From Buttiauxella agrestis ATCC 33320 (GTDB lineage Bacteria > Pseudomonadota > Gammaproteobacteria > Enterobacterales > Enterobacteriaceae): a stretch of DNA of 64,000 bases. A model generated the notes under the pieces. That model was not told where the DNA came from. It saw only the letters and a program-made list of their open reading frames with translations, and ran no database searches. Where the stretch lies: the NCBI GenBank assembly GCA_024169445.1, contig JALKFA010000001.1, positions 806,001 to 870,000 on the forward strand. Reading direction: 5' to 3'. Positions 17,194-28,173 of the stretch are shown here, piece after piece. Each line of letters starts with the position of its first letter. The first letter of the stretch is position 1. The position numbers and the translations under genes were made by a program.

Positions 17194-17934
17194 TTAGTAC
17201 GTAAAATCTGCACCAATTTGGTCGATACAGTCGGTACAGATGATATCCACACCCCAGCGCAGCAGCGTAGCTGCTCGTTGGGGATTATTCACCGTATAAA
17301 CCAGAATATGTAATCCCGCCGCTTTCAGCTCCTGCACACGCGCTTCATCGAGCAATTTATGATTCAAGTGAATGGCAACACAACCCAGACGGGCGGTCAG
17401 TTCACGCCAGTCATCGCGCCATTCGTCGAGTAACAACCCACGCGGTAATTCAGGCACGGCAAATTGTGCGGCTTCCAGCGCTTCGATAGAAAACGAAGAC
17501 AGCAATGGCGCGGTTTGCCCTTGCCATAATTCAAGTGCTGCCAGCGCGATCGTTTTTCCGGTTAGCGCATCGGTACCGGTGGTCGGTTTGATTTCAATAT
17601 TCGCCATCATGCCATGTTGCTTACACCGCTCGGCAACTTGAGAAAGCTGCGGCAATGGTTCGCCTTTAAACTCACCGCTATACCAACTTCCGGCATCGAC
17701 ATTCAGCAGTTTATCCCAGGGTAAATCGCCCGCGATACCCCAGCCGTTACTGGTGCGTTCCAGAGTGTCGTCATGCAGCAGGAAAATGTGCCCATCCTGT
17801 GAAAGCTTGGCGTCGAACTCAATCATGGTGTGCCCGTAACGCGCACCGACATCAATCGCTGCCAGCGTATTTTCCGGTGCCAGTTTGCCACCGCCACGAT
17901 GGGCCGCGACTTTCGGGTATGGCCAGTTGCTCAT
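17194..17934 (-). CDS. ugpQ: Cytoplasmic glycerophosphodiester phosphodiesterase UgpQ
   Basis: 246 residues (E. coli UgpQ 247). GDPD TIM-barrel: catalytic [12 protein letters not shown] near residues 12-24, [12 protein letters not shown] and [13 protein letters not shown] give the metal and acid/base residues; MMANIEIKP follows. It hydrolyses glycerophosphodiesters brought in by UgpBAEC to glycerol 3-phosphate and an alcohol. Its start overlaps the ugpC stop by 4 bp, making it the last gene of ugpBAECQ. Confidence 0.96.
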   Translation of the reverse strand: MSNWPYPKVAAHRGGGKLAPENTLAAIDVGARYGHTMIEFDAKLSQDGHIFLLHDDTLERTSNGWGIAGDLPWDKLLNVDAGSWYSGEFKGEPLPQLSQVAERCKQHGMMANIEIKPTTGTDALTGKTIALAALELWQGQTAPLLSSFSIEALEAAQFAVPELPRGLLLDEWRDDWRELTARLGCVAIHLNHKLLDEARVQELKAAGLHILVYTVNNPQRAATLLRWGVDIICTDCIDQIGADFTY

Positions 17935-19001
17935 AAACGTTGTCCATTATCTTTAGCAAAGAAATGTAGATGATTTTCAGGCAGATGTAGCCACAGCGTA
18001 CTACCGGGTTGTGGGCGTTCCTGATGCGTCAGGCGCACCACCATTTTTTGCTCGCCCCAGCGCCCGTGCACTAAATTATCTGCACCGAGCATCTCCAGCG
18101 TATCCACCAAAAAGGGCACGCCGCCTGCGGATTGTGAGCTTAGCGCAATATGTTCCGGGCGGATACCCAGCGTCACCGCAAGCCCCTGAAGCCCATTCGG
18201 CGCATTGCCTAATGGCAACGCCATGCCGCTTGCCAGCTCAAAACGCGTGCCGTCAGCACTGATTTTACCTTCCAGCAGGTTCATGGCGGGCGAGCCGATA
18301 AAACTCGCCACAAAGCGGCTGGCCGGGCGTTCGTAGACTTCAACAGGCGTGCCGATTTGTTCGGCGACGCCTTTGTTCATCACCATCACGCGCTGCGCCA
18401 GCGTCATCGCTTCGACCTGGTCGTGCGTCACGTACAAACTGGTAGTTTTCAGGCGGCGGTGCAGCTGTTGTAATTCGAGGCGCATTTGTACGCGCAGTTT
18501 GGCATCCAGGTTGGATAACGGTTCATCGAAGAGGAAAACTGCCGGGTCGCGCACAATGGCGCGCCCCATTGCCACACGCTGGCGTTGGCCGCCGGAAAGT
18601 TCGCGTGGGCGGCGTTTAAGCAAGCCATCGAGTTCAAGAATACGCGCCGCTTCCACCACTTTCTGCTGAATATGCGCTTTGCCCATGCCGCGGATTTTCA
18701 GCCCCCACGCCATGTTTTCTTCCACACTCATATGCGGATAAAGGGCGTAGTTCTGGAACACCATCGCGATGCCACGCTCTTTCGGTTCCATTTCGGTGAC
18801 GCGCTGGCGGTCAATCCAGATATCACCGCTGGTGACGCGCTCAAGCCCGGCAACCATGCGCAGCAACGTCGATTTACCGCAGCCCGACGGCCCCACCATC
18901 ACGATAAATTCACCGTCTGCGACATCCAGCGTCAGCGGCTCAATGACCTGAGTTTTGTTGTCCCAACTTTTGCTCACTGCCTGTAGTTTTAGTCCTGCCA
19001 T
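17931..19001 (-). CDS. ugpC: sn-Glycerol-3-phosphate ABC transporter ATPase UgpC
   Basis: 356 residues, the E. coli length; MalK-type ABC ATPase. Walker [10 protein letters not shown], signature [14 protein letters not shown], Walker [14 protein letters not shown] and H-loop [10 protein letters not shown] lie in the first ~235 residues; the rest is the TOBE regulatory domain ([10 protein letters not shown]). It energises uptake of glycerol 3-phosphate and glycerophosphodiesters. Three bases separate it from ugpE, and it overlaps ugpQ by 4 bp. Confidence 0.97.
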   Translation of the reverse strand: MAGLKLQAVSKSWDNKTQVIEPLTLDVADGEFIVMVGPSGCGKSTLLRMVAGLERVTSGDIWIDRQRVTEMEPKERGIAMVFQNYALYPHMSVEENMAWGLKIRGMGKAHIQQKVVEAARILELDGLLKRRPRELSGGQRQRVAMGRAIVRDPAVFLFDEPLSNLDAKLRVQMRLELQQLHRRLKTTSLYVTHDQVEAMTLAQRVMVMNKGVAEQIGTPVEVYERPASRFVASFIGSPAMNLLEGKISADGTRFELASGMALPLGNAPNGLQGLAVTLGIRPEHIALSSQSAGGVPFLVDTLEMLGADNLVHGRWGEQKMVVRLTHQERPQPGSTLWLHLPENHLHFFAKDNGQRL

Positions 19002-19004
19002 GGG

Positions 19005-19850
19005 TTACTTCTCACTATCAACAAGGCCACGCACGAACGCTCGTTGCATGGCTAAAACGATAATTACCGGCGGAATCAGCGTCAGCAGCATCGCCGCCAT
19101 CACCTGGTTCCACTGGGTGGAGCCTTCACCAGAAGACATCATGCCTTTAATACCCGCCACGGCGGTGCCAAGGTTGACGTCGCTAATAATCAGCAGCGGC
19201 CAGAGATACTGGTTCCAGCCGTAGATAAAGGTGATGACAAAGAGTGCTGCGAGATTAGTTTTTGAGAGCGGCAAAACGATGTCACGGAAGAAGCGCATCG
19301 GCGATGCGCCGTCGATACGTGCCGCTTCCATTAACTCGTCGGGAAGCGTCATAAAGAACTGGCGGAACAAAAAAGTAGCGGTTGCCGAAGCCATTAACGG
19401 CAGCGTCAGGCCGGTGTAGCTGTCGAGCATTTTGAGGTTTGCGATAACTTCTACCGTCGGGAAAATACGCACTTCAACCGGCAGCATCAGGGTGATAAAA
19501 ATCATCCAGAAGAACAGGTTACGGAACGGGAAGCGGAACCAGACAATCGCAAAGGCTGAAAGCATTGAGACAGTGATTTTGCCAATGGTGATGACCATCG
19601 CCATGACAAAACTGTTTAGCAGCATCAGGCCGAACGGCGCACTGTTGGCACCGACGCCGTGCGTCCAGATATAAGACATGTTTTCCAGCAGATGCGTGCC
19701 TGGAATCAGCGTCATCGGCGTCTGGAAGACGGCTTCGTTATCCAGTGTCGCCGCGACAAACGCGACATACAGTGGGAACAAAATCACGATAATGCCCAGA
19801 ATCAGCATCGTGTGGCTGAAAATCGTCAGCCCGCGGCGGTTCTCAATCAT
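19005..19850 (-). CDS. ugpE: sn-Glycerol-3-phosphate ABC transporter permease UgpE
   Basis: 281 residues, the E. coli length. Inner-membrane permease with about six transmembrane helices and the EAA loop motif [25 protein letters not shown] that docks on UgpC. It forms the membrane channel with UgpA. The start overlaps ugpA by 4 bp (ATGA) and the stop is 3 bp before ugpC. Confidence 0.97.
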   Translation of the reverse strand: MIENRRGLTIFSHTMLILGIIVILFPLYVAFVAATLDNEAVFQTPMTLIPGTHLLENMSYIWTHGVGANSAPFGLMLLNSFVMAMVITIGKITVSMLSAFAIVWFRFPFRNLFFWMIFITLMLPVEVRIFPTVEVIANLKMLDSYTGLTLPLMASATATFLFRQFFMTLPDELMEAARIDGASPMRFFRDIVLPLSKTNLAALFVITFIYGWNQYLWPLLIISDVNLGTAVAGIKGMMSSGEGSTQWNQVMAAMLLTLIPPVIIVLAMQRAFVRGLVDSEK

Positions 19851-20734
19851 TGGTAGCGCACCTTACGTTCCACGAAGCGGAACTGAATCACGGTCAGGAT
19901 GATGACTAAGAACATCAACACCACGGATTGCGCCGCCGACGCGGAAAGATCGAGTCCGGCAAAACCTTCGCGATAAATTTTGTAGATAAGCGTGGTCGTC
20001 GCTTGTACTGGTCCACCGCCGGTCGCGGCATCAATAACCGGAAAGGTATCGAAAAAGGCGTACACCAGATTAACCACCAGCAGGAAGAAACTCACCGGCG
20101 CAATCAGCGGTAACGACAGCTTGAAGAAGCGCCGTACCGGGCCTGCCCCGTCAATAGAAGCAGCTTCAATCAACGAACGCGGAATCGACTGTAACGCCGC
20201 AAAGAAGAACAGGAAGTTGTAGCTGATTTGCTTCCACACCGAGGCAAACACCACGAGGAACATCGCCTGGCCGCTGTTTTGTGCGTGGTTCCAGTGGTAA
20301 CCAAACTGCTCAAGCACGTGAGTTAGCAGGCCGCGCCCGGGGTTAAACAGGAAAATCCACAGTACGGCAGCAATCGCCGGAGCCACCGCATACGGCAGCA
20401 GCATTAACGTTTGGTAAATTCGGCTGCCACGAATGACGTAATCCGTGAGCGCGGCGAAAAACAGCGACACCAGCAAACCGCTGCCAGCGACTAATCCACT
20501 GAAAATTAAGGTGGTATAGAAAGAGTCGAGATAGTAGCTGTCATGGAAGAGTTGTTTGAAATTTTCCAGGCCAACAAACGTGCTTGAAAGTCCAAACGGA
20601 TCGACATTTTGCAGTGAATACCACAACGCTTCGCCCGCAGGCCAAATAAAAAAGATAATGGTGATAAGCAGTTGCGGCAGCACTAGCGCATACGGCAGCC
20701 AGCCGGAACGGAACACCGGACGAGAAGATGACAT
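19847..20734 (-). CDS. ugpA: sn-Glycerol-3-phosphate ABC transporter permease UgpA
   Basis: 295 residues, the E. coli length, with six predicted transmembrane segments and an EAA loop ([25 protein letters not shown]) in the last third. It pairs with UgpE. It lies 113 bp downstream of ugpB, across a palindromic repeat, and overlaps ugpE by 4 bp. Confidence 0.97.
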   Translation of the reverse strand: MSSSRPVFRSGWLPYALVLPQLLITIIFFIWPAGEALWYSLQNVDPFGLSSTFVGLENFKQLFHDSYYLDSFYTTLIFSGLVAGSGLLVSLFFAALTDYVIRGSRIYQTLMLLPYAVAPAIAAVLWIFLFNPGRGLLTHVLEQFGYHWNHAQNSGQAMFLVVFASVWKQISYNFLFFFAALQSIPRSLIEAASIDGAGPVRRFFKLSLPLIAPVSFFLLVVNLVYAFFDTFPVIDAATGGGPVQATTTLIYKIYREGFAGLDLSASAAQSVVLMFLVIILTVIQFRFVERKVRYQ

Positions 20735-20760
20735 AGCGTGACTCTTATAAATAGCATTGT

Positions 20761-20841
20761 CGCCCTCACCCCGACCCTCTCCCCCAGGAGAGGGGGAAAA
20801 GAAAGTCCCCTCGCCCTCAGGGAGAGGGTTAGGGTGAGGGT
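20761..20841. repeat. Double CCCTCACCC-type palindromic repeat in ugpB-ugpA gap
   Basis: CGCCCTCACCCCGACCCTCT ... GAGAGGGTTAGGGTGAGGG form long complementary arms with inner copies of CCCTCTCCC/GGGAGAGGG. It resembles the copy at 14722-14778. Inside the operon it would fold in the ugpB message and may keep ugpB levels above ugpA. Confidence 0.75.
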
Positions 20842-20847
20842 TGTTTA

Positions 20848-22167
20848 TCAGGACTTAGTCGATTGCTCGAAACGGCGCAGCAACTGATTACCACGCTCAA
20901 CCGCGCTATCTAATGCTTGCTGAGGGGTTTTCTTGCCGGTCCATACCGATTCCAGCTCTTCATCCACAACGGCACGAATCTGCGGCATGTTGCCCAGACG
21001 CAAGCCTTTAGTGAACGGCAATGGCGGCTTGTTCAGCATCTGGCGCGTGGCGATATCAGCACCTGGGTTTTTCTCGTAAAAGCCTTGTTCACGCGTCAGG
21101 TCGTAAGCGGCTTTAGTGATAGGTAAGTAACCAGTTTTCTGGTGCCATTCAGCCGCAATTTCTGGTTGAGTGAGGAACTGCATAAACTCGGCAACACCTT
21201 TGTAAGTCGCGGGGTCTTTACCCTGCATCACCCACAAACTTGCCCCGCCGATAATGGCGTTTTGCGGCGCGTTCGGAATAGTAGAGTCATAAGGCATCAT
21301 GCCCACGCCGTAGTTGAATTTGGCGTATTGACGGATATCAGCCAGCGAGCCAGAAGACGCGGTGGTGATGGCGCAATCCCCGCTGTAGAACTTTTCGGTA
21401 GATTCATCTTTGCGGCCAAAGTAGCTGAAATCGCCCTTCTTGTTCAGCTCTCCCAGCATCGCAATGTGTTTCACTTGCTCGGGTTTATTGAATTCCAGAA
21501 CCGCATCGGTGCCATCAAAACCGTTATTTTTGGTGGCAACCGGCAGACCGTTCCAGGCGCTGAAGTTTTCGATTTGAATCCAGCCTTGCCAGCCACTGGC
21601 GTAGCCGCATTTCATGCCTGCCGCTTTAAGTTTGGCGGTGTACTCGGCCAGGTCTTGCCAGGTTTTTGGCGGCTGATCCGGGTTCAGGCCAGCTTTCTTA
21701 AAGGCGTCTTTGTTGTAATACAGAACTGGCGTGGAGCTGTTAAATGGTTGGGAGAGCAGACGCCCGGTTTTTGAATCGGTGTAGTAACCGGAAACCGTTG
21801 GCACAAACTGAGATTCGTCGAACTTAATGCCTGCATCGCTAAAAACTTCATATACCGGCTTGATGGCTTTCGAGGCCATCATGGTCGCCGTACCCACTTC
21901 ATAAACCTGCAAAATGGCTGGCGCATTGCCCGAACGGAAAGCCGCAATCCCTGCCGCCAGGTTTTGTTCGTAATTACCTTTATACACCGGGACAATTTTG
22001 TAATCAGGGTGCGTCTGGTTGAAGCGTTGAGCCAGTGAATCGACTTCTTTGCCCAGCTCACCTTCCATTGAATGCCAGAACGGAATGGAGGTGGCGGCGA
22101 TAGCGCTGCTGCTAAGTACGCATCCAAGCGCAAGGCAAAGTGTTGTGAGTCGTAACGATGCAGTCAT
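20848..22167 (-). CDS. ugpB: sn-Glycerol-3-phosphate-binding periplasmic protein UgpB
   Basis: 439 residues (E. coli 438) from the ATG at 22165-22167, with AGGG 8 nt upstream; an ATG eight codons further lacks a site. Signal peptide with hydrophobic core [10 protein letters not shown], cut near [12 protein letters not shown]. The mature part is an extracellular solute-binding protein family 1 fold ([39 protein letters not shown]). It captures glycerol 3-phosphate and glycerophosphodiesters for UgpAEC. First gene of the operon, behind Pho-box repeats. Confidence 0.97.
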   Translation of the reverse strand: MTASLRLTTLCLALGCVLSSSAIAATSIPFWHSMEGELGKEVDSLAQRFNQTHPDYKIVPVYKGNYEQNLAAGIAAFRSGNAPAILQVYEVGTATMMASKAIKPVYEVFSDAGIKFDESQFVPTVSGYYTDSKTGRLLSQPFNSSTPVLYYNKDAFKKAGLNPDQPPKTWQDLAEYTAKLKAAGMKCGYASGWQGWIQIENFSAWNGLPVATKNNGFDGTDAVLEFNKPEQVKHIAMLGELNKKGDFSYFGRKDESTEKFYSGDCAITTASSGSLADIRQYAKFNYGVGMMPYDSTIPNAPQNAIIGGASLWVMQGKDPATYKGVAEFMQFLTQPEIAAEWHQKTGYLPITKAAYDLTREQGFYEKNPGADIATRQMLNKPPLPFTKGLRLGNMPQIRAVVDEELESVWTGKKTPQQALDSAVERGNQLLRRFEQSTKS

Positions 22168-22248
22168 GTGTATATCCCTGGAGGTTGTCATTAGGTCACT
22201 GCGCGAAAATACGCGTTTTTGTTCGCATCAAAACATGACATGCGCGAA

Positions 22249-22287
22249 TGACAGAAAAATAACCGTGGGGTGACAGAATTGTTACAG
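22249..22287 (-). promoter_or_regulatory. Tandem Pho-box half-sites upstream of ugpB
   Basis: Read on the minus strand, four half-sites follow each other at exactly 11 bp: CTGTAAC, CTGTCAC, CGGTTAT, CTGTCAT. The 7-bp direct repeat with 11-bp period is the PhoB-binding pattern (consensus CTGTCAT). They lie 82-120 bp upstream of the ugpB start, fitting phosphate-starvation control by PhoB-PhoR known for E. coli ugp. Confidence 0.8.
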
Positions 22288-22324
22288 TGAGGTGAAGGGA
22301 AAGTGGTGATCGGAGTATTGTCAT

Positions 22325-22346
22325 AAAAAAGGAGCCAAACGGCTCC
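22325..22346 (-). terminator. Rho-independent terminator after livF
   Basis: On the minus strand a 6-bp stem GGAGCC/GGCTCC with loop GTTT is followed by TTTTTT, 20 nt past the livF stop. It separates the liv operon from ugpB. Confidence 0.9.
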
Positions 22347-22365
22347 TTGTTGATTAAGCGATAAT

Positions 22366-23079
22366 TTAGCCGCCGAGGTAGGCGCTACGCACCGCTTCGT
22401 TAGCCAGCAGCGCGTCGCCGGTGTCTTCCAGTACCACGTGGCCGTTTTCCAGCACGTAACCACGGTCAGCAAGCTTCAGCGCCTGGTTGGCGTTTTGCTC
22501 AACCAAGAAGATGGTCATGCCTTCGCTGCGCAGCTGTTCGATGGTATCGAAAATCTGCTGAATGATGATTGGCGCGAGGCCAAGCGACGGCTCGTCCAGC
22601 AGCAGTAAGCGCGGTTGGCTCATCAGCGCACGGCCAATCGCCAGCATTTGCTGTTCACCGCCGGACATGGTTCCCGCACGTTGAATACGGCGTTCCAGCA
22701 GGCGCGGGAACAGTTCGTATACGCGTTGGATGCGTTCATGATACTGGTCGCGTTCCGCGAAGAAGCCGCCCATCGCCAGGTTTTCTTCCACCGTCATACG
22801 TGAAAACACACGGCGGCCTTCCGGCACAATCGCCACCGCTTCACGCATGATGCGAGCGGTGTGCCAGTCGGTGATGTCTTTGCCATCAAAGGTAATCTTG
22901 CCGCTGGATGCGCGCGGGTCACCGCACAGTGTACCCAACAGCGTGGTTTTGCCCGCACCGTTCGCACCAATCAGAGTGACGATTTCGCCCTGTTTAATAT
23001 GCAGACTGACCCCGTGAAGCGCCTGGATTTTTCCGTAATGGGCGCTCACCTGGTTAAATGACAACATGATATTTTCCAT
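22366..23079 (-). CDS. livF: Branched-chain amino-acid ABC transporter ATPase LivF
   Basis: 237 residues from the ATG at 23077-23079 (GAGG 5 nt upstream), the E. coli LivF length. ABC ATPase with Walker A GANGAGKTT, signature MSGGEQQMLAIGRAL, Walker B LLLLDEPSLGLAP. With LivG it powers the LIV-I and LS high-affinity uptake of leucine, isoleucine and valine. Last gene of livKHMGF; 17 bp after livG and followed by a terminator. Confidence 0.97.
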   Translation of the reverse strand: MENIMLSFNQVSAHYGKIQALHGVSLHIKQGEIVTLIGANGAGKTTLLGTLCGDPRASSGKITFDGKDITDWHTARIMREAVAIVPEGRRVFSRMTVEENLAMGGFFAERDQYHERIQRVYELFPRLLERRIQRAGTMSGGEQQMLAIGRALMSQPRLLLLDEPSLGLAPIIIQQIFDTIEQLRSEGMTIFLVEQNANQALKLADRGYVLENGHVVLEDTGDALLANEAVRSAYLGG

Positions 23080-23096
23080 CTTTGCCTCACCCATTC

Positions 23097-23864
23097 TTAT
23101 GCTTCACCCAGATACGCGCGGATTACGTCAGGGTTATTCCGGATTTGTTCCGGTGTGCCGTTCGCAAGCGGCGTCCCCTGGTTTACCACGTAAATCCTGT
23201 CAGAAATGCCCATCACCAGTTTCATGTCGTGCTCGATTAACAGCACGGTGGTGTTGTGGTGGTTACGTAACTCCATGATTAACTCGTCGAGTTCGTGGGT
23301 TTCTTTCGGGTTAAGGCCTGCGGCGGGTTCATCGAGCATCAGGATTTCTGGTTGCGTCACCATACAACGCGCAATCTCCAGGCGACGCTGATCGCCATAC
23401 GCAAGGTTGCTTGCCTGGCGGTTGGCCTGCTCAAGCAGACCGATACGGTCAAGCCAGATGGCTGCACGATCCAGCGCTTCGCTTTGTGAGCGGCGGAAAG
23501 CAGGTGTTTTCAGTAAACCAGCAAACACGCCGGTTTTCAGTTGCTGATGTTGAGCCACCAGCAAGTTTTCAATCACGGTCATTTCACGGAACAGACGCAC
23601 GTGCTGGAAAGTACGCACCACACCCATCCGCGCGATTTGTTGGCCTGGCAGACCTTCAAGGTGCTGGTCGCGCAACAGAATCGTACCGCCTGATGGCTTG
23701 TAAAAACCGGTCAGGCAGTTAAATACCGTGGTTTTACCGGCACCGTTCGGGCCGATTAACGAAACAATTTCTTGTGGATGCAGTTCCAGAGAAACATTGT
23801 TTACGGCGAGCAGGCCGCCAAAACGCATCATCAAGCCGTTTACGGATAACAATGGCTGACTCAT
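23097..23864 (-). CDS. livG: Branched-chain amino-acid ABC transporter ATPase LivG
   Basis: 255 residues, the E. coli length. ABC ATPase: Walker [10 protein letters not shown], signature region [18 protein letters not shown], Walker [15 protein letters not shown], with a longer form typical of LivG. Pairs with LivF on the LivHM membrane complex. Start overlaps the livM stop by 4 bp. Confidence 0.97.
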   Translation of the reverse strand: MSQPLLSVNGLMMRFGGLLAVNNVSLELHPQEIVSLIGPNGAGKTTVFNCLTGFYKPSGGTILLRDQHLEGLPGQQIARMGVVRTFQHVRLFREMTVIENLLVAQHQQLKTGVFAGLLKTPAFRRSQSEALDRAAIWLDRIGLLEQANRQASNLAYGDQRRLEIARCMVTQPEILMLDEPAAGLNPKETHELDELIMELRNHHNTTVLLIEHDMKLVMGISDRIYVVNQGTPLANGTPEQIRNNPDVIRAYLGEA

Positions 23865-25147
23865 GCCTGCTCTCCTTTCACTTGTTCCACTTGCTCTTTT
23901 TTAAGCTTCAACTGAGGGCGTGACATTGGCAGCAAGCCTTGTGGACGCCAGATCATCATCAGCACCATCAGGCCACCGAGCACCAGCATGCTGTATTCGT
24001 TGAGATCACGCATCAGTTCGCGTGACACCACCAACAGGACTGCGGCGAGGATAACGGCAAATTGCGAGCCCATACCGCCTAGCACGACGATCGCCAGCAC
24101 GAATGCAGATTCGGCAAAGGTGAAGGATTCCGGGCTCACAAAGCCCTGACGGGCCGCAAACAGCGTACCGGCAAAGCCTGCGAACGCGGCGCTGATGGTA
24201 AAGGCGGTCAGCTTGATGCGCGTCGGGTTCAGACCCAGCGAACGGCAAGCGATTTCATCTTCACGCAACGCTTCCCATGCGCGGCCGAGCGGCATACGCA
24301 GCAAGCGGTTAATCACAAACAGCGACAACACCACTAATAGCAACGCGACGAGGTACAGGAAGATAATGCGGTCACCGGGGTTATACGCAACGTTGAAGAA
24401 GTTGCTAAAGGTATCCCAACCCCCTTCACGCGCGCTACGGCTGAATTCCAGACCAAACAACGTTGGTTTTGGGATCTGGCTGATACCGTTCGGCCCACCA
24501 GTAATTTCGGTGTTGTTAAGCAGTAAAATACGGACGATTTCACCAAAGCCGAGCGTCACAATCGCCAGGTAGTCACCGCGTAAACGCAGCACCGGGAAGC
24601 CGAGCAGGAAACCCGCCGCCGCAGACACCAGGCCCGCGATTGGCAAGCACGTCCAGAACCCTAAGCCGTAATAATGGTTGAGCAACGCGAAGGTATAAGC
24701 GCCGATGGCATAAAAACCGCCGTAGCCCAGAACCAGCAAGCCGGACAACCCCACCACCACGTTCAGGCCCAGGCCGAGAATGATATAAATCATGGTCAGC
24801 GTGGCGATGTCTACCGTGCCGCGTGAAACCACAAACGGCCACGCAACCGCGAGCACCAGCAGCGCCAACAGGAACAGTTTTTGCTTCGGCGTAGAACCGT
24901 CTAACGCAGGCAGCACAAACTTCGGCCCGGAGACTTTTTTCATGCCTTTCTGGAATGCAGGGCGCAGCAACTGGAAGACGAAGACAATCGCCGTACCAAT
25001 CAGAACCCACTCCCAGCGCACCGTTTCCGCACTGTGAACGACAAGTTTAGTCCCATCGAGACTCAGCTGAACGCCCATAAAGACGCCCGCCAGAACGAAG
25101 AAGATTGCCGCCGACAGGAGTGCTAAAACAACATGCATCGGTTTCAT
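23861..25147 (-). CDS. livM: Branched-chain amino-acid ABC permease LivM
   Basis: 428 residues (E. coli 425), a polytopic inner-membrane permease of the LivM family with an N-terminal extension of extra helices and the conserved [19 protein letters not shown] and [21 protein letters not shown] regions. It forms the translocation channel with LivH. It overlaps livH upstream and livG downstream by 4 bp each, so the operon is translationally coupled. Confidence 0.97.
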   Translation of the reverse strand: MKPMHVVLALLSAAIFFVLAGVFMGVQLSLDGTKLVVHSAETVRWEWVLIGTAIVFVFQLLRPAFQKGMKKVSGPKFVLPALDGSTPKQKLFLLALLVLAVAWPFVVSRGTVDIATLTMIYIILGLGLNVVVGLSGLLVLGYGGFYAIGAYTFALLNHYYGLGFWTCLPIAGLVSAAAGFLLGFPVLRLRGDYLAIVTLGFGEIVRILLLNNTEITGGPNGISQIPKPTLFGLEFSRSAREGGWDTFSNFFNVAYNPGDRIIFLYLVALLLVVLSLFVINRLLRMPLGRAWEALREDEIACRSLGLNPTRIKLTAFTISAAFAGFAGTLFAARQGFVSPESFTFAESAFVLAIVVLGGMGSQFAVILAAVLLVVSRELMRDLNEYSMLVLGGLMVLMMIWRPQGLLPMSRPQLKLKKEQVEQVKGEQA

Positions 25148-26070
25148 ACTTTTTCTACCTCCGGACGGCCCAGGATACCAGTTGGCATCACCAACAGAAC
25201 CACGATGAGCAGTGCAAAGGAGACAACATCTTTATATTCGGTGCTCAGATACGCCGAGGTCAGCGCTTCTGCAACACCTAAAATCAGGCCACCAATCATC
25301 GCGCCAGGAATACTGCCGATACCACCAAGAACCGCTGCGGTGAAGGCTTTCATCCCGGCCATAAAGCCGATGTATGGGTTGATAACGCCGTAGAACTGGC
25401 CGAGCAACACGCCCGCTACCGCCGCCATAGCAGCGCCAATCACGAAGGTCAGGGAGATAACGCGGTCAGTGTTAATGCCGAGCAGGCTCGCCATTTTCAA
25501 ATCTTCTGCACACGCACGGCAGGCACGGCCCATGCGGGAATAGCGAATAAACAGCGTCAGTGCCAGCATCGCGATGAACGTCACTACCCAAATAACCAGC
25601 TGCATGGTGGTGATAGTCGCGGTGAAGTTCTCACTTGCGCCGATGACCCACTGGCCGTTAAACAGGCTTGGCAGTGCGATGTCGCGTGAACCTTCAGTGA
25701 GGCTGACGTAGTTTTGCAGGAAGATCGACATCCCGATAGCAGAGATTAGTGCAATCAGTCGCTTAGAGTTACGCACCGGTTTATACGCGACACGTTCGAT
25801 GCTCCAGCCGTAAGCACTGGCAATAACAATCGCGCCAATGAAACCGGCGCCGACCAGCATCCAGCCCACATCAATGCCCAGCATCATCAGCGCTGCGATG
25901 ATCATGAACGAGACATAGCTGCCAATCATATACACCTCGCCGTGGGCGAAGTTGATCATGCCGATAATGCCGTAAACCATGGTGTAACCGATGGCAATCA
26001 ACGCATAAGTGCTGCCCAGCGTGACGCCGTTAAACATCTGCTGCAGGAAGTAGAGGAACTGCTCGGACAT
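25144..26070 (-). CDS. livH: Branched-chain amino-acid ABC permease LivH
   Basis: 308 residues, identical in length to E. coli LivH. Inner-membrane permease with about eight helices; [27 protein letters not shown] and [20 protein letters not shown] are family landmarks. First membrane component of the operon, 72 bp after livK across a possible hairpin; overlaps livM by 4 bp. Confidence 0.97.
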   Translation of the reverse strand: MSEQFLYFLQQMFNGVTLGSTYALIAIGYTMVYGIIGMINFAHGEVYMIGSYVSFMIIAALMMLGIDVGWMLVGAGFIGAIVIASAYGWSIERVAYKPVRNSKRLIALISAIGMSIFLQNYVSLTEGSRDIALPSLFNGQWVIGASENFTATITTMQLVIWVVTFIAMLALTLFIRYSRMGRACRACAEDLKMASLLGINTDRVISLTFVIGAAMAAVAGVLLGQFYGVINPYIGFMAGMKAFTAAVLGGIGSIPGAMIGGLILGVAEALTSAYLSTEYKDVVSFALLIVVLLVMPTGILGRPEVEKV

Positions 26071-26091
26071 ACAATAACCTTATTTATTTCC

Positions 26092-26122
26092 CCTCCAGCG
26101 CATAGCCGCCGGAGAGGAGGGA
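26092..26122 (-). other. Possible livK-livH intercistronic hairpin
   Basis: CCCTCCAGCG ... CGCCGGAGAGGAGGG can form an imperfect stem just after livK. Position after a binding-protein gene suggests differential mRNA stability. The pairing is imperfect, hence low confidence. Confidence 0.35.
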
Positions 26123-26142
26123 TGACCCAGAATTATCAGCCG

Positions 26143-27252
26143 TTACTTCGCCACAGAGGACGAACCGTCGGCATGCCACTGGAAGACACCAAATTCAAAT
26201 CCCTTCAGATCGCCTTTCTCATCCCAGTTCAGCGGCCCAATCACGGTTTTCGCACCGTTTTCTTTTAAGTCTTTAATTAAATCAGCAGGTTCTTCACTAC
26301 CAGTACGCTCAAGCGAGGTCGCCAGAGATTGCACCGCAGCGTAGGTGATCCACACATACGGGCCGCTTGGATCTTTCTTCTCAGCTTTCAGTTCATCAAC
26401 GATAACTTTGTTCGCCGGGTCCTGGTCATAGCGTTTTGGCATGGTGACTAACATCCCTTCACCCGCCGCACCCGCGATGTTGGACAGCGATGCGTTACCC
26501 ACACCTTCTGGTCCCATAAACTGGGTTTTCAGGCCAACAGCACGCGCCTGACGCAGGATCTGCCCCATTTCCGGGTAGTAACCACCGTAGTAAACGAAGT
26601 CGATGTTTTCTTTTTGCAGACGCGCAACCAGCGTGGAGAAATCTTTGTCGCCCGCGGTGATCCCGTCGAAGAAGACGATGTCCGCGCCGCCTTTTTTCAG
26701 GCCATCTTGTACAGAGCGCGCCAGGCCTTCGCCGTACTGCTGTTTGTCATGAATGATGGCGATGCGCTTTGGCTTCACGGTTTCAAGAATGTATTTAGAG
26801 GCGGTTGGGCCCTGAGAAGAATCCAGGCCAGCGGTACGCATAATCATTTTGTAGCCGCGGCTTGTCAGCTCTGGGTTAGTCGCACCAGGGGTAATCATCA
26901 GAATGCCTTCGTCTTCGTAGATATCAGACGCTGGCTGAGTAGAAGAGGAGCAGAGGTGGCCGATAACGTAACGCACACCGTCGTTGACGATTTTGTTGGC
27001 AACCGCAACGGCTTGTTTCGGGTCACAAGCATCATCGTATTCAACCGCAACAAGTTTGTCGCCTTTGATGCCGCCTTTAGCGTTGATGTCTTTGATTGCC
27101 TGGCGAGCACCGTTGAATTCCATGTCGCCCCACTGCGCAACCGGCCCTGACATAGCACCAACAACCGCAACCTTAATGTCTGCTGCCGCTGCCGCGTGAG
27201 ACACCGCCAAAGCAACAAACCCGGCGAGTAATGTCTTCGCGTTTACTTTCAT
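26143..27252 (-). CDS. livK: Leucine-specific-type binding protein LivK
   Basis: 369 residues (E. coli LivK 369) from the ATG at 27250-27252. Signal peptide cut near [12 protein letters not shown]; type I periplasmic binding fold ([36 protein letters not shown]). It delivers leucine to LivHMGF. It is strongly similar to LivJ, and is called LivK from its place at the head of livHMGF and its [15 protein letters not shown] sequence. A second ATG five codons upstream is rejected on family length. Confidence 0.95.
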   Translation of the reverse strand: MKVNAKTLLAGFVALAVSHAAAAADIKVAVVGAMSGPVAQWGDMEFNGARQAIKDINAKGGIKGDKLVAVEYDDACDPKQAVAVANKIVNDGVRYVIGHLCSSSTQPASDIYEDEGILMITPGATNPELTSRGYKMIMRTAGLDSSQGPTASKYILETVKPKRIAIIHDKQQYGEGLARSVQDGLKKGGADIVFFDGITAGDKDFSTLVARLQKENIDFVYYGGYYPEMGQILRQARAVGLKTQFMGPEGVGNASLSNIAGAAGEGMLVTMPKRYDQDPANKVIVDELKAEKKDPSGPYVWITYAAVQSLATSLERTGSEEPADLIKDLKENGAKTVIGPLNWDEKGDLKGFEFGVFQWHADGSSSVAK

Positions 27253-27671
27253 TCTTTGAATCCCCATTTATCGTGATTTTGTGGTTTTATTATGGTCAAA
27301 AAGCATGCTGTTCACTTTTCAACCTTTAGCCATTTTTATGAGTGTCGTTAAGGGCTTAGCGTTAATATTTACAATATTTAAGGCTAAACTCTCTATTTTT
27401 CAGGCTATTAAGCAAAGATATTATTCTGTATTTGATGATAGTTAAACAAAAAAAAGCACCTTTTTCAGCATAAAATAGCGATACAAAGAGCGGAATAAAA
27501 CACTAGGTTTTAGGGTTTTATACTGGCCATTTTTCAATCCACCACTTATCAAACTGGCATACGTTTGAGGCAAAAATTAATCGTCTGGTATATGGCAGAT
27601 AAAAGATAAAGCGTCTGACGCAAATAAATTGGTTACACTCGGGGTTTTCCCGCTTTTTGGTTAGCTCGCTT
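27253..27671. other. livK-panM divergent intergenic region
   Basis: 419 bp, markedly AT-rich, with no ORF or repeat I can support. It must hold the promoters of divergent livK and panM. Poly-A and poly-T tracts (for example 27449-27456) would suit Lrp, the known leucine-responsive regulator of liv genes, but I cannot place a specific site. Confidence 0.5.
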
Positions 27672-28052
27672 ATGAAACTCACCATCATTCGTCTGTTTGA
27701 GTGTAGTGCTCAGGATAAGATTGATCTTGCAAAGATCTGGCCGGAATATTCCAGCGCCTCACTGGCTCTTAGTGACGCCCACCGTATTTACGCGGCAAAA
27801 TTTAACGATCGGCTATTAGGCGCGGTACGCGTCACACTTGCGGGTGGCGAAGGCGCTTTAGATTCGCTGCGGGTACGTGAAATTACCCGTCGTCGTGGCG
27901 TTGGGCAGTATTTAGTCGAAGAGGTGATTCGCGATAACCCAGGCATCACCAGATGGTGGATGAGTGACGTTGGTGTGGAAGAGCGTGATGTTATGACGGC
28001 GTTTATGCGGGCGGTAGGGTTTGCGGAGCAAAGTGGTGGTTGGGGGAAATGA
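27672..28052 (+). CDS. panM: PanD maturation factor PanM
   Basis: 126 residues (E. coli PanM/YhhK 127) from the ATG at 27672; the frame opens five codons upstream at a TTG. GNAT-like fold with acetyl-CoA-binding loop RVREITRRRGVGQYLVEEV and HRIYAAKFNDRLLGAVRVT. It triggers the self-cleavage of pro-PanD, aspartate decarboxylase, for beta-alanine and coenzyme A synthesis and senses CoA level. No strong Shine-Dalgarno is visible. Located between the two liv binding-protein genes, as in E. coli. Confidence 0.94.
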   Translation: MKLTIIRLFECSAQDKIDLAKIWPEYSSASLALSDAHRIYAAKFNDRLLGAVRVTLAGGEGALDSLRVREITRRRGVGQYLVEEVIRDNPGITRWWMSDVGVEERDVMTAFMRAVGFAEQSGGWGK

Positions 28053-28061
28053 GATGAATGC

Positions 28062-28136
28062 GTCGGATGACGCTGGCGCTTATCCGACCTACGAAAACCG
28101 TGCCCTGTAGGGTGGATAAGCGCCAGCGTCATCCAC
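28062..28136. repeat. BIME: inverted REP pair between panM and livJ
   Basis: GTCGGATGACGCTGGCGCTT + ATCCGACCTAC (28062-28092) and GTAGGGTGGATAAGCGCCAG + CGTCATCCAC (28107-28136): two REPs facing each other across a 14-bp spacer. Their cores (GACGCTGGCGCTTATCC and its complement) are also complementary, so the pair can form one long hairpin. Confidence 0.85.
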
Positions 28137-28137
28137 C

Positions 28138-28165
28138 AAAATACCCGCTCTACAAGAGCGGGTAT
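28138..28165 (-). terminator. Rho-independent terminator after livJ
   Basis: 11-bp stem ATACCCGCTCT/AGAGCGGGTAT with loop ACA (28141-28165); on the minus strand the stem runs into TTTT. It lies 8 nt beyond the livJ stop. Confidence 0.85.
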
Positions 28166-28173
28166 TGTAAAAC

